Shown here: positions 35,235 to 42,442 of the stretch, piece after piece
Numbering within the stretch: the stretch's first letter is position 1
Layout: every line of letters begins with the position of its first letter
NCBI RefSeq assembly: GCF_008710145.1
Contig: NZ_VYKL01000026.1
Location: forward strand, 124,001 to 188,000
From: Niallia endozanthoxylica
GTDB lineage: Bacteria > Bacillota > Bacilli > Bacillales > Cytobacillaceae
DNA length: 64,000 nucleotides
Direction of reading: 5' to 3'
Program-made: the position numbers and the translations under genes
The notes under the pieces: model-generated
Databases searched by the model: none
The model's input: the letters and a program-made list of their open reading frames with translations, nothing else
What the model was told of the DNA's origin: nothing

Positions 35235-35510
35235 ATGGAAATTTGTCCATGGTGCGAGGTGGGTAAGCTTTCAAAGGTAACGGATACTGTATATTGGGAA
35301 CTGCCTGATGGAACAAGAGCGGTTGAAATTAATGAAACCCCATCCTTCTATTGCGATAATTGCCGTGCTTTATTCCAAAGTGATGAGATTGTAAAGGATA
35401 TAGAAGATCAGTTGTTTTTAATTGATACGAAGCAGCTGGGGAGGCAAACCACATTTGATGAATTAATGAAAATGAAAAGGCTTTTGAAGCGGAATTATTT
35501 TGATTTTTGA
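35235..35510 (+). CDS. yokU: YokU-family zinc-finger protein
   Basis: 91 residues from ATG 35235, one base after the kamA stop; GGGAG lies 10 bases upstream, so the ATG at 35226 is less likely. Two Cys pairs (CPWC near residue 4 and CDNC near 41) form a zinc ribbon of the YgiT/MqsA N-terminal type. The C-terminal helix region is basic. YokU follows kamA in B. subtilis too. The function is unknown; an accessory or regulatory protein for KamA is a reasonable guess. Confidence 0.85.
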   Translation: MEICPWCEVGKLSKVTDTVYWELPDGTRAVEINETPSFYCDNCRALFQSDEIVKDIEDQLFLIDTKQLGRQTTFDELMKMKRLLKRNYFDF

Positions 35511-35519
35511 AGAGCTGGA

Positions 35520-35549
35520 AGGGGTTGAAAAAATTCAACCCTCTTTTTT
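35520..35549 (+). terminator. Terminator of kamA-yokU
   Basis: GGGTTGAA pairs with TTCAACCC, followed by a CTC then T6. Confidence 0.88.
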
Positions 35550-35720
35550 GTTTCAACAAGCTGTCACTTCCTAATCATACAGCTTTAAATGAGCTATAAA
35601 TCAACCTTGTTAATAAACAAAGCTTTTTATAAAGAATTATTATAAAGGAGTAGACGAATCGGTTCTTTTTCCTTTATAGTAAGAACCAATTAGGATATAC
35701 GTAAGGGAGGTTTTTATTGA

Positions 35721-35942
35721 ATGGCCAAATCCTTTTATCATTTTTTAATGAAATACCGCCATCCTGAACCGAAAGACGAGATTAGTTTATTTGCCAACCA
35801 TGCTTATCAAGATCACAGTTTTCCAAAGACCAATACGAACTATCATCAGCTAAGTTCTTATCTTGAATTAAATGGGACCTATTTAACAAGTATGAGAGTG
35901 TTTGACGAAGCCTGGGAGTTATACTTGATTCATGAAGGTTAA
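35721..35942 (+). CDS. yozE: YozE family protein (UPF0346)
   Basis: 73 residues, soluble and probably helical. The sequence follows the UPF0346 pattern from SFYHFLMKYRHPEPKDEIS to YHQLSSYLELNGTYL, and the length is typical. AAGGGAGG lies 10 bases upstream. The function is unknown. It sits between yokU and yodN, as in B. subtilis. Confidence 0.92.
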   Translation: MAKSFYHFLMKYRHPEPKDEISLFANHAYQDHSFPKTNTNYHQLSSYLELNGTYLTSMRVFDEAWELYLIHEG

Positions 35943-36062
35943 TTTTTAAGCCTCTTTTAAAATGAAAGGAAATTAAGTGATTCTGATTATTTCCATATCG
36001 ACTGCTCATGCATATACTATGTTAACTACCTTAAACGGCTTGACCATGAGGAGAGGGATGAT

Positions 36063-36746
36063 ATGGGAAGAAGAAGAAAATCTAAGTTTCAAATCGGCGA
36101 TACAGTCGTGATAACAATATATGGAACAGTCGGTAAAGTGACAAAGGTTCAATGGCTGGATGATACTTATGTATATGAAGTAAATAAAAGTGAAGAATTG
36201 TATAAAGAAATAAGCCTGCAATTGTTATCGGAATACGATGGAGAGATATATGAAAAAGAACATATTGACATTGAATATAAATTTTTTATCGGTGATATCG
36301 TTCAAGTAAAGGAACAAGGATATGACCTATATAAAGTGGTTGGTTTCCGTACGGAAATTTGGCGTTATAAGGATAGCTCTTGGGAAGATATTATCTATGA
36401 ATTATCACGTATTAGTGATGGTGAATGGCTGGAAGCAGGTGAGGCCGACTTAATTCTCCTCGCTGATGAAGAAAATGCCGAGGAATTTCTTCAGAAGCTT
36501 GGACTCTTATATTTTATAAAAAATCAAAATGGGCAGCATGTGAAAGAGACAACTTTATCATTGGATAATAAGGATACCTCTTCTGTTGAAGATAAACGAA
36601 CAGATCAAATTAACCGTTTACTTGATATATATAATGATTACCACTTTCTATATGAATGGTTTAAAGATGAAGAATATCTCCAAATTATGCGTGCTGCTAT
36701 TCAAGAATTAAAAAAGTTAACAATGGATGATAAAAAAACTTCTTAA
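36063..36746 (+). CDS. yodN: YodN-like protein
   Basis: 227 residues, cytosolic. Two KOW/SH3-like repeats can be seen: FQIGDTVVITIYGTVGKVTK at the start and FFIGDIVQVKEQGYDLYKVVG near residue 75. An acidic linker and a helical C-terminal 60 residues follow. The family is restricted to Bacillus relatives, and the function is unknown. I assign YodN from size and from its place between yozE and yozD. A GAGAGGG site precedes the ATG. Confidence 0.7.
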   Translation: MGRRRKSKFQIGDTVVITIYGTVGKVTKVQWLDDTYVYEVNKSEELYKEISLQLLSEYDGEIYEKEHIDIEYKFFIGDIVQVKEQGYDLYKVVGFRTEIWRYKDSSWEDIIYELSRISDGEWLEAGEADLILLADEENAEEFLQKLGLLYFIKNQNGQHVKETTLSLDNKDTSSVEDKRTDQINRLLDIYNDYHFLYEWFKDEEYLQIMRAAIQELKKLTMDDKKTS

Positions 36747-36755
36747 ACTATTTTA

Positions 36756-36926
36756 TTATGGAAGCTTACCAAATGATGTCAGCACATAAAAGAGGAATGG
36801 GATACCTAGCAGCATAATTATCCGAAAACCTGTTTGAAGTGCTTTGTTAAAAAATGTAAGCGTTATACTTTCTTCATTATTCACATCTTCCTTTATGAAC
36901 TCAATCATTTGGGTAATCTTCACCAT
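36756..36926 (-). CDS. 56-residue single-span membrane protein, unknown
   Basis: Minus-strand gene of 57 codons. The ribosome-binding site GGAGG (36934-36938) is 7 bases before ATG 36926; another ATG at 36929 is closer. The N-terminal 30 residues are polar (ITQMIEFIKEDVNNEES); one membrane helix (FRIIMLLGIPFLFYVLTSF) and the tail GKLP follow. It lies convergent with yodN, only 9 bases from its stop. I do not recognise the family. The strong site and clean topology support a real gene. Confidence 0.65.
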   Translation of the reverse strand: MVKITQMIEFIKEDVNNEESITLTFFNKALQTGFRIIMLLGIPFLFYVLTSFGKLP

Positions 36927-37072
36927 CATTCCCCCTCCAAAATTGTTTTCCTGTAATTTAAATATATGCTTGTCCTCGTGAAAAATAACTGATCATCTTT
37001 GGTGAAATATATTTCGTTTTCGGTATATCCATATTCATAGGTTCATATATTTTTTATAAAGGGGGCGACGCT

Positions 37073-37246
37073 GTGAAAGAAATTGAGGTCATAATTGATA
37101 CGGATGAAATTGCTGAGTTTTTCTATCAGGAATTATTGAAAAGAGGCTATGTTCCTTCAGATGAAGAATTAGATGACCTCGCTGATATCACTTTTGATTA
37201 TCTTTTAGAAAAATGTATTATAGATGAAGAAATAAATGAGGATTAA
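37073..37246 (+). CDS. yozD: YozD family protein
   Basis: 57 residues from a GTG start, with AAAGGGGG upstream. Acidic and soluble, it reads KEIEVIIDTDEIAEFFYQEL, then GYVPSDEELDDLADITFDYL, the YozD pattern. The function is unknown. It belongs to the yod block between yodN and yodL. It is followed by a terminator-type hairpin that begins at its stop codon. Confidence 0.88.
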   Translation: MKEIEVIIDTDEIAEFFYQELLKRGYVPSDEELDDLADITFDYLLEKCIIDEEINED

Positions 37247-37318
37247 AAACCTGAATAATGAATGAAACCATAAAAAGAACCGATTCATCTGATTAACGGT
37301 ACTTTTAACAGGTTTTTT
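37245..37318 (+). terminator. Terminator of yozD with branched interior
   Basis: AAAAACCTG (37245-37253) pairs with CAGGTTTTT (37309-37317). The loop contains a second helix (AAAAGAACCG with CGGTACTTTT). A T6 run ends the arm. Confidence 0.65.
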
Positions 37319-37337
37319 GAATAACATGAGAATAGAT

Positions 37338-37385
37338 AAAGGACAAAAATGACGAGCATGTATTTCGTCATTTTTGTCCTTTTTC
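37338..37385. terminator. Strong bidirectional hairpin
   Basis: An 18-base-pair perfect stem (37338-37355 with 37365-37382) with a 9-base loop, A-rich before and T-rich after. It is the second terminator-like hairpin in a row with no gene between. Confidence 0.75.
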
Positions 37386-37454
37386 ATGAATAGTTGAAAC
37401 TTAATGCTTCGTTTTATCGTATAATAGACAGATGATTTTGAAGGAGGAAATATT

Positions 37455-37634
37455 ATGTTAAAAAAGATACTAAAATCGATTTTGAATCAATCATCACACC
37501 GAAAATACTCAAGTTCAAGTGGTGCCAATAGACGGCATAGTCATCGCCGTCACTCACATATGGGACATGGGTATTATAAAAAAAGTCGTAAAAGCAGCTT
37601 TTTCTCTAGTATGAGCGGTTTTTTCAGCAGTTAA
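37455..37634 (+). CDS. Small Ser/His/Arg-rich basic protein
   Basis: 59 residues with AAGGAGG 8 bases before the ATG. Very basic and low-complexity: MLKKILKSILNQSSHRKYSS, then an Arg/His run (RRHSHRRHSHMGHGYY), a Lys/Ser stretch and an aromatic/Ser end (SSFFSSMSGFFSS). More than a fifth of residues are serine. It may bind nucleic acid or metal, or be a phosphorylation target of the kinase encoded 40 bases downstream; that link is speculation. I recognise no family. Confidence 0.7.
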   Translation: MLKKILKSILNQSSHRKYSSSSGANRRHSHRRHSHMGHGYYKKSRKSSFFSSMSGFFSS

Positions 37635-37674
37635 TGGTCAGTCAAGCAGGGCAAGCTAAAAGGAAGAGTATTCC

Positions 37675-38469
37675 ATGTTAAAAGCTGCTTTACTATTTAC
37701 GGCAAATATTATCGAAAAAAATTTACCAAACGGCTTGGTCATTGATTCTCGTTATGAAATCGTTCGATTTTTGGGAAGAGGGAGCTATGGGACCAGCTAT
37801 CTGGTCTATGATTCAATCAAACAGAAAGAGGCAGTATTGAAATTTTTACGACTGCACAGACGATTAAATAAATCAGGTAGAACAGCCTTCGAGTATGAAC
37901 AGAAGCTGCTTAAGGAAATCAACCAGCCGTATTTTCCACAGTTCTTTGAAAAAGGAGAATATAACGGTAAACCTTTTTTTACAATGGAATATGTCAACGG
38001 CAAGACATTTGAGCAATTGATTTTTGAAGAAGGAATGACTTATTCTGAAATAGAAGCTTTTCAAATTGGCTATGAACTGTTACAGATGATTGAATGGCTG
38101 CATCATCAGGGGATTGTTCACCGAGATATTCGGATTCCAAATGTTATGCTTGATCAAAATTGCTTGAGGTTAATTGATTTTGGACTTGCTCGGAGATTTG
38201 ACAGGAAACAACTGCCGCAAGTTCATCTTGATTATATAAAAAGAGCGATTTCTCCTGTTAGTGATTTTTATGCTCTCGGTCATTTTCTATTGTTTCTTCT
38301 ATATTCAACATATGAAGTAAAGGAGAAACAACGTGAAAAAAGCTGGGAAGAGGAACTAAGTTTATCTTTCCAAGCAAAAGGAGTTATTCGAAAATTATTG
38401 GCCATTGATGATTCCTATCAATCATGCGGTGAAATTGCAAAGGATTTTTTACAAATTATGAAAGCTTAG
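37675..38469 (+). CDS. Soluble Hanks-type Ser/Thr protein kinase
   Basis: 264 residues, only a kinase domain, with no membrane or PASTA part. Glycine loop FLGRGSYGTSYLV, ATP lysine Lys56 in AVLKFLR, catalytic loop His149-Arg-Asp151 in IVHRDIRIPNVML (Asn156; the usual Lys is Arg), and Asp168 in LIDFGLAR. The activation segment is short, without an APE motif; SDFYALGHF stands for SDIYSLG. The catalytic residues are present, so it should be active. It resembles YbdM/YabT-type kinases of Bacillus. GGAAGAG serves as the ribosome-binding site. Its neighbours are a Ser-rich small protein and spo0M. Confidence 0.85.
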   Translation: MLKAALLFTANIIEKNLPNGLVIDSRYEIVRFLGRGSYGTSYLVYDSIKQKEAVLKFLRLHRRLNKSGRTAFEYEQKLLKEINQPYFPQFFEKGEYNGKPFFTMEYVNGKTFEQLIFEEGMTYSEIEAFQIGYELLQMIEWLHHQGIVHRDIRIPNVMLDQNCLRLIDFGLARRFDRKQLPQVHLDYIKRAISPVSDFYALGHFLLFLLYSTYEVKEKQREKSWEEELSLSFQAKGVIRKLLAIDDSYQSCGEIAKDFLQIMKA

Positions 38470-38515
38470 GGATAAAGATTTCAATAATATGAGTTTTAGA
38501 AAGTGGGGAAATAAG

Positions 38516-39286
38516 ATGTCATTTTTTAATAAAGTGTTAGCAAGCGTTGGAATTGGTGCGGCAACTGTTGATACAAAGCTTGAAAAAGATCGTGTATTTC
38601 CTGGTGAAGAAATCAAAGGGGTAGTGGAGATTCGCGGGGGTAATGTCGAGCAGCAAATTGATGACATTTATCTTTCTGTTAATACGCAATATAGTAAAGA
38701 ATCAGATGATAAAAAATACTATGTAACAGCAGCTATTGAACGTATTCGTTTAGCCTCGGGTTTTACAGTTACTGCTAAGGAAACGCGTGAAATTCCATTC
38801 TCATTCCGTTTGCCGTTAGAAACTCCGGTGTCCATGGGAAAAGCGAAGGTGTGGGTAGCAACCGGACTTGATATAAAGAATGCGGTAGACCCGTCTGATA
38901 AAGATTATCTAAATGTTAAGCCCAGTGCATTATTGGACGGTGTGTTAAATAGTATTACATCATTAGGTTTTCGATTACGCGAAGTAGAATGCGAGCAGGC
39001 GCCTTATCACTTGCGCGGAAAAGCTCCATTTGTACAGGAGTTTGAGTTTGTTCCAACGTCTGGGGTCTTTCGAGGCCGTTTAGATGAGCTTGAGCTAGTC
39101 TTTCTTCCTACATCGAATAATACAGCCGATTTGTATTTCCAAGTTGATCGTAAAGCACGAGGATTAGGCGGCTTTCTTGCTGAAGCGTTAGAAATGGATG
39201 AAACAAATGTCCGCTTATCTGTTTCGACAGGTGATTTAGCAACATTGCCGCAAAGTTTACGTTCTCTCTTGCAAAAATATTCTTAA
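38516..39286 (+). CDS. spo0M: Sporulation control protein Spo0M
   Basis: 256 residues from ATG 38516, close to the 258 of B. subtilis. Arrestin-like beta-sandwich fold: SFFNKVLASVGIGAATVDTK opens the family, followed by VFPGEEIKGVVEIRGG, ETREIPFSFRLP and LGFRLREVECE. Spo0M affects early sporulation and cell division; its mechanism is unsettled. A GTGGGG site lies upstream. It sits 46 bases after the kinase gene, so cotranscription is likely and it may be a substrate or partner (inference). Confidence 0.93.
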   Translation: MSFFNKVLASVGIGAATVDTKLEKDRVFPGEEIKGVVEIRGGNVEQQIDDIYLSVNTQYSKESDDKKYYVTAAIERIRLASGFTVTAKETREIPFSFRLPLETPVSMGKAKVWVATGLDIKNAVDPSDKDYLNVKPSALLDGVLNSITSLGFRLREVECEQAPYHLRGKAPFVQEFEFVPTSGVFRGRLDELELVFLPTSNNTADLYFQVDRKARGLGGFLAEALEMDETNVRLSVSTGDLATLPQSLRSLLQKYS

Positions 39287-39292
39287 TTCGTA

Positions 39293-39325
39293 CAAAAGAT
39301 GGTGCGTAAGATGCCATCTTTTTGT
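39293..39325 (+). terminator. Terminator of spo0M
   Basis: AAAAGATGG pairs with CCATCTTTT, then T-rich sequence. Confidence 0.82.
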
Positions 39326-39455
39326 TTTGTTAATAAAAAAACAGCAATCGACAAAAATAGAAGAAATTCTTTGAAGGAATTGACGGGTCTTTTCTCTAAT
39401 ACTTATAATAAAAAACTATTATAAGTATATAGAAAAGTATGTGGGGGGGATACGA

Positions 39456-39764
39456 ATGTTGCTGGAACTATTACGAACCAGAAAAAAAGAATACGATGTA
39501 ACAATTTTTCAAACACCCATATTTAGACAGAAAAAAGGCTATCAGCAGGTATACAGACTGCAAATAGAAGGAACATCACATGATGATTGTTTAAATGAAG
39601 TGTTTTCTCGCTTTAATATAACCGACAGAATTCCTAATGACTTCGAAGGTCGTTTTATTGGTACTGGTGATATTTGCTTTATTGATGAAGGGAGAAAAGG
39701 TCAATTTTATTATCAATTAAAGCCGGGTGGATGGGTAGAGGTTAACCGAATTCATGTTTGTTAA
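39456..39764 (+). CDS. yodL: YodL-like protein
   Basis: 102 residues from ATG 39456, with GGGGGG upstream. It reads YDVTIFQTPIFRQKKGYQQV, FSRFNITDRIPNDFEGRF, TGDICFIDEG, and KPGGWVEVNRIHV at the end, the YodL family pattern. In B. subtilis, YodL overproduction alters cell shape through MreB. It is soluble. Its place before deoD fits the yod block. Confidence 0.78.
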   Translation: MLLELLRTRKKEYDVTIFQTPIFRQKKGYQQVYRLQIEGTSHDDCLNEVFSRFNITDRIPNDFEGRFIGTGDICFIDEGRKGQFYYQLKPGGWVEVNRIHVC

Positions 39765-39772
39765 TAATTATC

Positions 39773-39806
39773 AGTGAGGGGGATTTGATATTCCCCTCAC
39801 TTTTTT
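39773..39806 (+). terminator. Terminator of yodL
   Basis: AGTGAGGGG pairs with CCCCTCACT around an 11-base loop, followed by T6. It faces the convergent small gene at 39831. Confidence 0.88.
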
Positions 39807-39830
39807 GTATAGATTGCTCTATCTTACTTA

Positions 39831-39965
39831 TTATTGATTATTTTTTCTACCGCCTGTTGCTGTATTTTCTTTGCCGTGTGCTTCTTGCTCAGCGATTATA
39901 GCTTCTGGCGGGATATGGTTATTTTTCTTCGGTGAATTAATTCGATTACGATGTTTTTTACCCAT
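39831..39965 (-). CDS. 44-residue hydrophilic protein, SASP-like
   Basis: Minus-strand gene with AGGAGG 5 bases before the ATG. The product begins MGKKHRNRINSPKKNNHIPP, continues EAIIAEQEAHGKENT and ends ATGGRKNNQ. The size, charge and Lys/Asn/Gln richness resemble the minor small acid-soluble spore proteins, but I cannot match a named one. A spore role is inference. Confidence 0.65.
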   Translation of the reverse strand: MGKKHRNRINSPKKNNHIPPEAIIAEQEAHGKENTATGGRKNNQ

Positions 39966-40112
39966 AATATCCTCCTGAATGACTATTTGAATGTATGGTT
40001 AAGAAGTTGTTACAAATAATAGTATTGACTGTACCCTTCCTCTTCATGCAGATGAAAGTATTTGGTTAAATATGGTATAGTATGGAAGAAATAGAATTTG
40101 GAGGTTATTTTT

Positions 40113-40814
40113 GTGAGTATACATATTGGAGCAAAAGAAAATCAAATTGCTGAGACGGTCCTTTTACCTGGTGATCCGTTAAGGGCGAAATACATTGCTG
40201 AAACCTTTTTAGAGGGAGCTGAAAAGTACAATGACGTGCGTAACATGTTTGGCTACACAGGAACTTATAAAGGAAAACGGATATCTGTTCAGGGAACGGG
40301 GATGGGAGTACCATCTATTTCCATTTATATTACAGAACTGATGAAGGATTATCATGTTCAAAACTTAATTCGAGTCGGAACGTGCGGTGCAATTCAAAAG
40401 GATGTAAAAGTTCGCGATGTTATCATTGCAATGAGTGCTTCAACGGATTCTCAAATGAACCGAATTACCTTTGGCGGAGTTGATTATGCCGCGACAGCCA
40501 ATTTTGAACTATTGAAAAAAGCCTATGATACTGGCGTAGAGAAAGGTTTACATTTGAGAGTGGGAAATGTTTTAACGGAAGATTTATTTTATAATGATAA
40601 TTCAGACTTTGAAAAATGGGCTGCATACCAAATTCTTGCTCTTGAAATGGAAACGGCTGCTCTATACACGTTAGCGGCTAAATTCAATCGTAAAGCACTT
40701 TCTATATTAACTGTTAGTGATCATATTATTACAGGAGAAGTGACGACCGCAGAAGAAAGACAGACAACCTTCAATGATATGATTGAGGTAGCTCTTGATG
40801 CAGTTGTCAAATAA
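40113..40814 (+). CDS. deoD: Purine nucleoside phosphorylase DeoD
   Basis: 233 residues from GTG 40113, with GGAGGT 7 bases upstream. Hexameric, trimer-of-dimers type [22 protein letters not shown] at the start, [12 protein letters not shown] in the middle, EMETAALY (nucleoside site), and SDHIITGE with the catalytic Asp. It splits purine (deoxy)nucleosides with phosphate for salvage. The B. subtilis neighbour order (yodL, deoD, yodJ) is kept. Confidence 0.97.
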   Translation: MSIHIGAKENQIAETVLLPGDPLRAKYIAETFLEGAEKYNDVRNMFGYTGTYKGKRISVQGTGMGVPSISIYITELMKDYHVQNLIRVGTCGAIQKDVKVRDVIIAMSASTDSQMNRITFGGVDYAATANFELLKKAYDTGVEKGLHLRVGNVLTEDLFYNDNSDFEKWAAYQILALEMETAALYTLAAKFNRKALSILTVSDHIITGEVTTAEERQTTFNDMIEVALDAVVK

Positions 40815-40863
40815 TTAATCAAAATGATTGGTTGTTTTTGAAATATGCTTATAAATTAGTTGA

Positions 40864-40962
40864 ATGGGTTTTAAAAATACAGCCGATGAATTTAAAGAAT
40901 ATCCTTCTTTAGTTAAGACAATGGCTTCCTTAGAAACTGCGATAAATAAAAAATATAGCTAA
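40864..40962 (+). other. 32-codon orphan frame, possibly a gene fragment
   Basis: ATG to TAA reading MGFKNTADEFKEYPSLVKTM, then ASLETAINKKYS. Composition looks protein-like, but there is no ribosome-binding site, and it ends in the stem of the next terminator. It may be the tail of a decayed gene. Confidence 0.3.
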
Positions 40963-40990
40963 AAAAGAGTCTTTTTCAGGGCTCTTTTTA
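40961..40990 (+). terminator. Terminator after deoD region
   Basis: AAAAAGAGTC pairs with GGGCTCTTTTT across a 7-base loop. Confidence 0.75.
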
Positions 40991-41059
40991 TGTTTAAGTG
41001 GCTTGACATTTTTTTCTTAACAGCTTTTGATGTATTTATCACAACATAAGGAGGAAAAA

Positions 41060-41308
41060 ATGCACGAAAAATATCATCACATTGTGAGTATAATTGATTT
41101 TAAAAGCACTGGTTTTAACACCGTTTTCGTGAAAGTGAATGGTTACGACGCAGAGTCAGGGCAAAAATTTGAAGGGGAAGTAAAATTTTTGGATGGTATG
41201 CCATTTGGGGATTTAATACATCCTCAAAGATCATCATTATCTCCTACATGCAGGCATAAAGTTCGAAGTTATTTGTTAAATAAATATCAGGATGGCGAAT
41301 TTAATTGA
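41060..41308 (+). CDS. Small protein of unknown function
   Basis: 82 residues from ATG 41060, with AAGGAGG just upstream. Beta-rich N-terminal two thirds (HHIVSIIDFKSTGFNTVFVK, then VNGYDAESGQKFEGEVKFL) and a basic helical end (RHKVRSYLLNKYQDGEF). Soluble. No family is recognised. It is framed by its own terminator and looks monocistronic. Confidence 0.7.
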   Translation: MHEKYHHIVSIIDFKSTGFNTVFVKVNGYDAESGQKFEGEVKFLDGMPFGDLIHPQRSSLSPTCRHKVRSYLLNKYQDGEFN

Positions 41309-41330
41309 TATTTAGAATATAAAAAACAAG

Positions 41331-41360
41331 AAAAAGAGTCCTAACTAGGGCTCTTTTTTT
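41331..41360 (+). terminator. Terminator of the 82-residue gene
   Basis: AAAAAGAGTCC pairs with GGGCTCTTTTT, then more T. Confidence 0.85.
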
Positions 41361-41474
41361 GATTGTTGTAGGTATTCGTTACCATTCTTTTGCAGGTTCA
41401 TGAATTAAATCTCGTATTTATGTCGAAAAATGTTAGAATAGGTGTTGAAGTTTTTTTAGAGATAGGTGGTTATC

Positions 41475-42278
41475 ATGAGGAAATTAGCAGTAGCGATAGG
41501 AAGTCTTGTTCTTCTTGCGGGCTGTAATGGAGTTTCGTTTTTCGAAAAGGAATCAGTTCAGCAGGAAGAACATAATCCTAGCAAAGGTGAAAAAGACATC
41601 ACACTGACAGAATCCGGTGCATCTGAAAATGACTTTGTTCTAGAGTCTGTCTATTTTAATGAAATAGCGGTAGTAAATGGAAAAAATATGATTCAGAACC
41701 CGACTAATACTATGGTTCTTGTTAATAAGGAATTTGCCCTGCCGGATTTTTATGCACCAGATGATTTGGTCCGGCCAAACGTAGCTTTTTCATTTGGTGA
41801 TCAAGATATTGAGAAGAGTTATATGAGAAAAGAAGCAGCAGACGCGTTAGAAAAGATGTTTAGTGATGCGATGAACAATGGTATCCAACTTTTTGCTGTA
41901 TCCGGCTATCGTTCGTATGACAGGCAGCAGCAAGTATATAATGCAGAAGTGAGCAGAGTAGGCGAAGAACTTGCCGTTCAGGCTGTCGCAGTACCGGGAT
42001 TTAGTGAACATCAAACAGGTCTTTCAATGGATATCTCTAGTGAAAGTGCACAATTTGCTTTGTCAGAACAATTTGGTAGAACTCTAGAAGGGAAATGGCT
42101 GCAGAAAAATGCTCATCGATTTGGTTTTATTCTTCGTTATCCAAAAGGAAAAGAGAATATTACAGGATATAAATATGAGTCATGGCATTACCGATATGTA
42201 GGTGTAAAAGCCGCAACAGAAATATATGAAAATGATTTAACATTAGAAGAATATTTTAATAAAGTGAAGAAAATATAA
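41475..42278 (+). CDS. yodJ: Lipoprotein D-Ala-D-Ala carboxypeptidase YodJ (VanY/LdcB family)
   Basis: 267 residues from ATG 41475. A lipoprotein signal with lipobox LLAGC near residue 16 places it on the outer membrane face. VanY-type zinc peptidase: SGYRSYDRQQQVYN, zinc ligands in SEHQTGLSMD (His and Asp), and the last His in ESWHYRYVG. It trims the stem peptide of peptidoglycan, removing a C-terminal D-Ala. It lies before ctpA, as in the yod block. Confidence 0.92.
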   Translation: MRKLAVAIGSLVLLAGCNGVSFFEKESVQQEEHNPSKGEKDITLTESGASENDFVLESVYFNEIAVVNGKNMIQNPTNTMVLVNKEFALPDFYAPDDLVRPNVAFSFGDQDIEKSYMRKEAADALEKMFSDAMNNGIQLFAVSGYRSYDRQQQVYNAEVSRVGEELAVQAVAVPGFSEHQTGLSMDISSESAQFALSEQFGRTLEGKWLQKNAHRFGFILRYPKGKENITGYKYESWHYRYVGVKAATEIYENDLTLEEYFNKVKKI

Positions 42279-42442
42279 GGAATGCTGTCATGAGAAATAA
42301 TGATACAGTATGGTAGACGCCGTCGCTTTTTAAGATTGTTCATTTTTTTTGTTAAAATCATCATAAAAATGTTATTCTAAAAAGGAAGGAATGAATTATC
42401 CCTATTTTTTGTTAGTTTGAATCATGAAAGTGGTGAGCTTGG

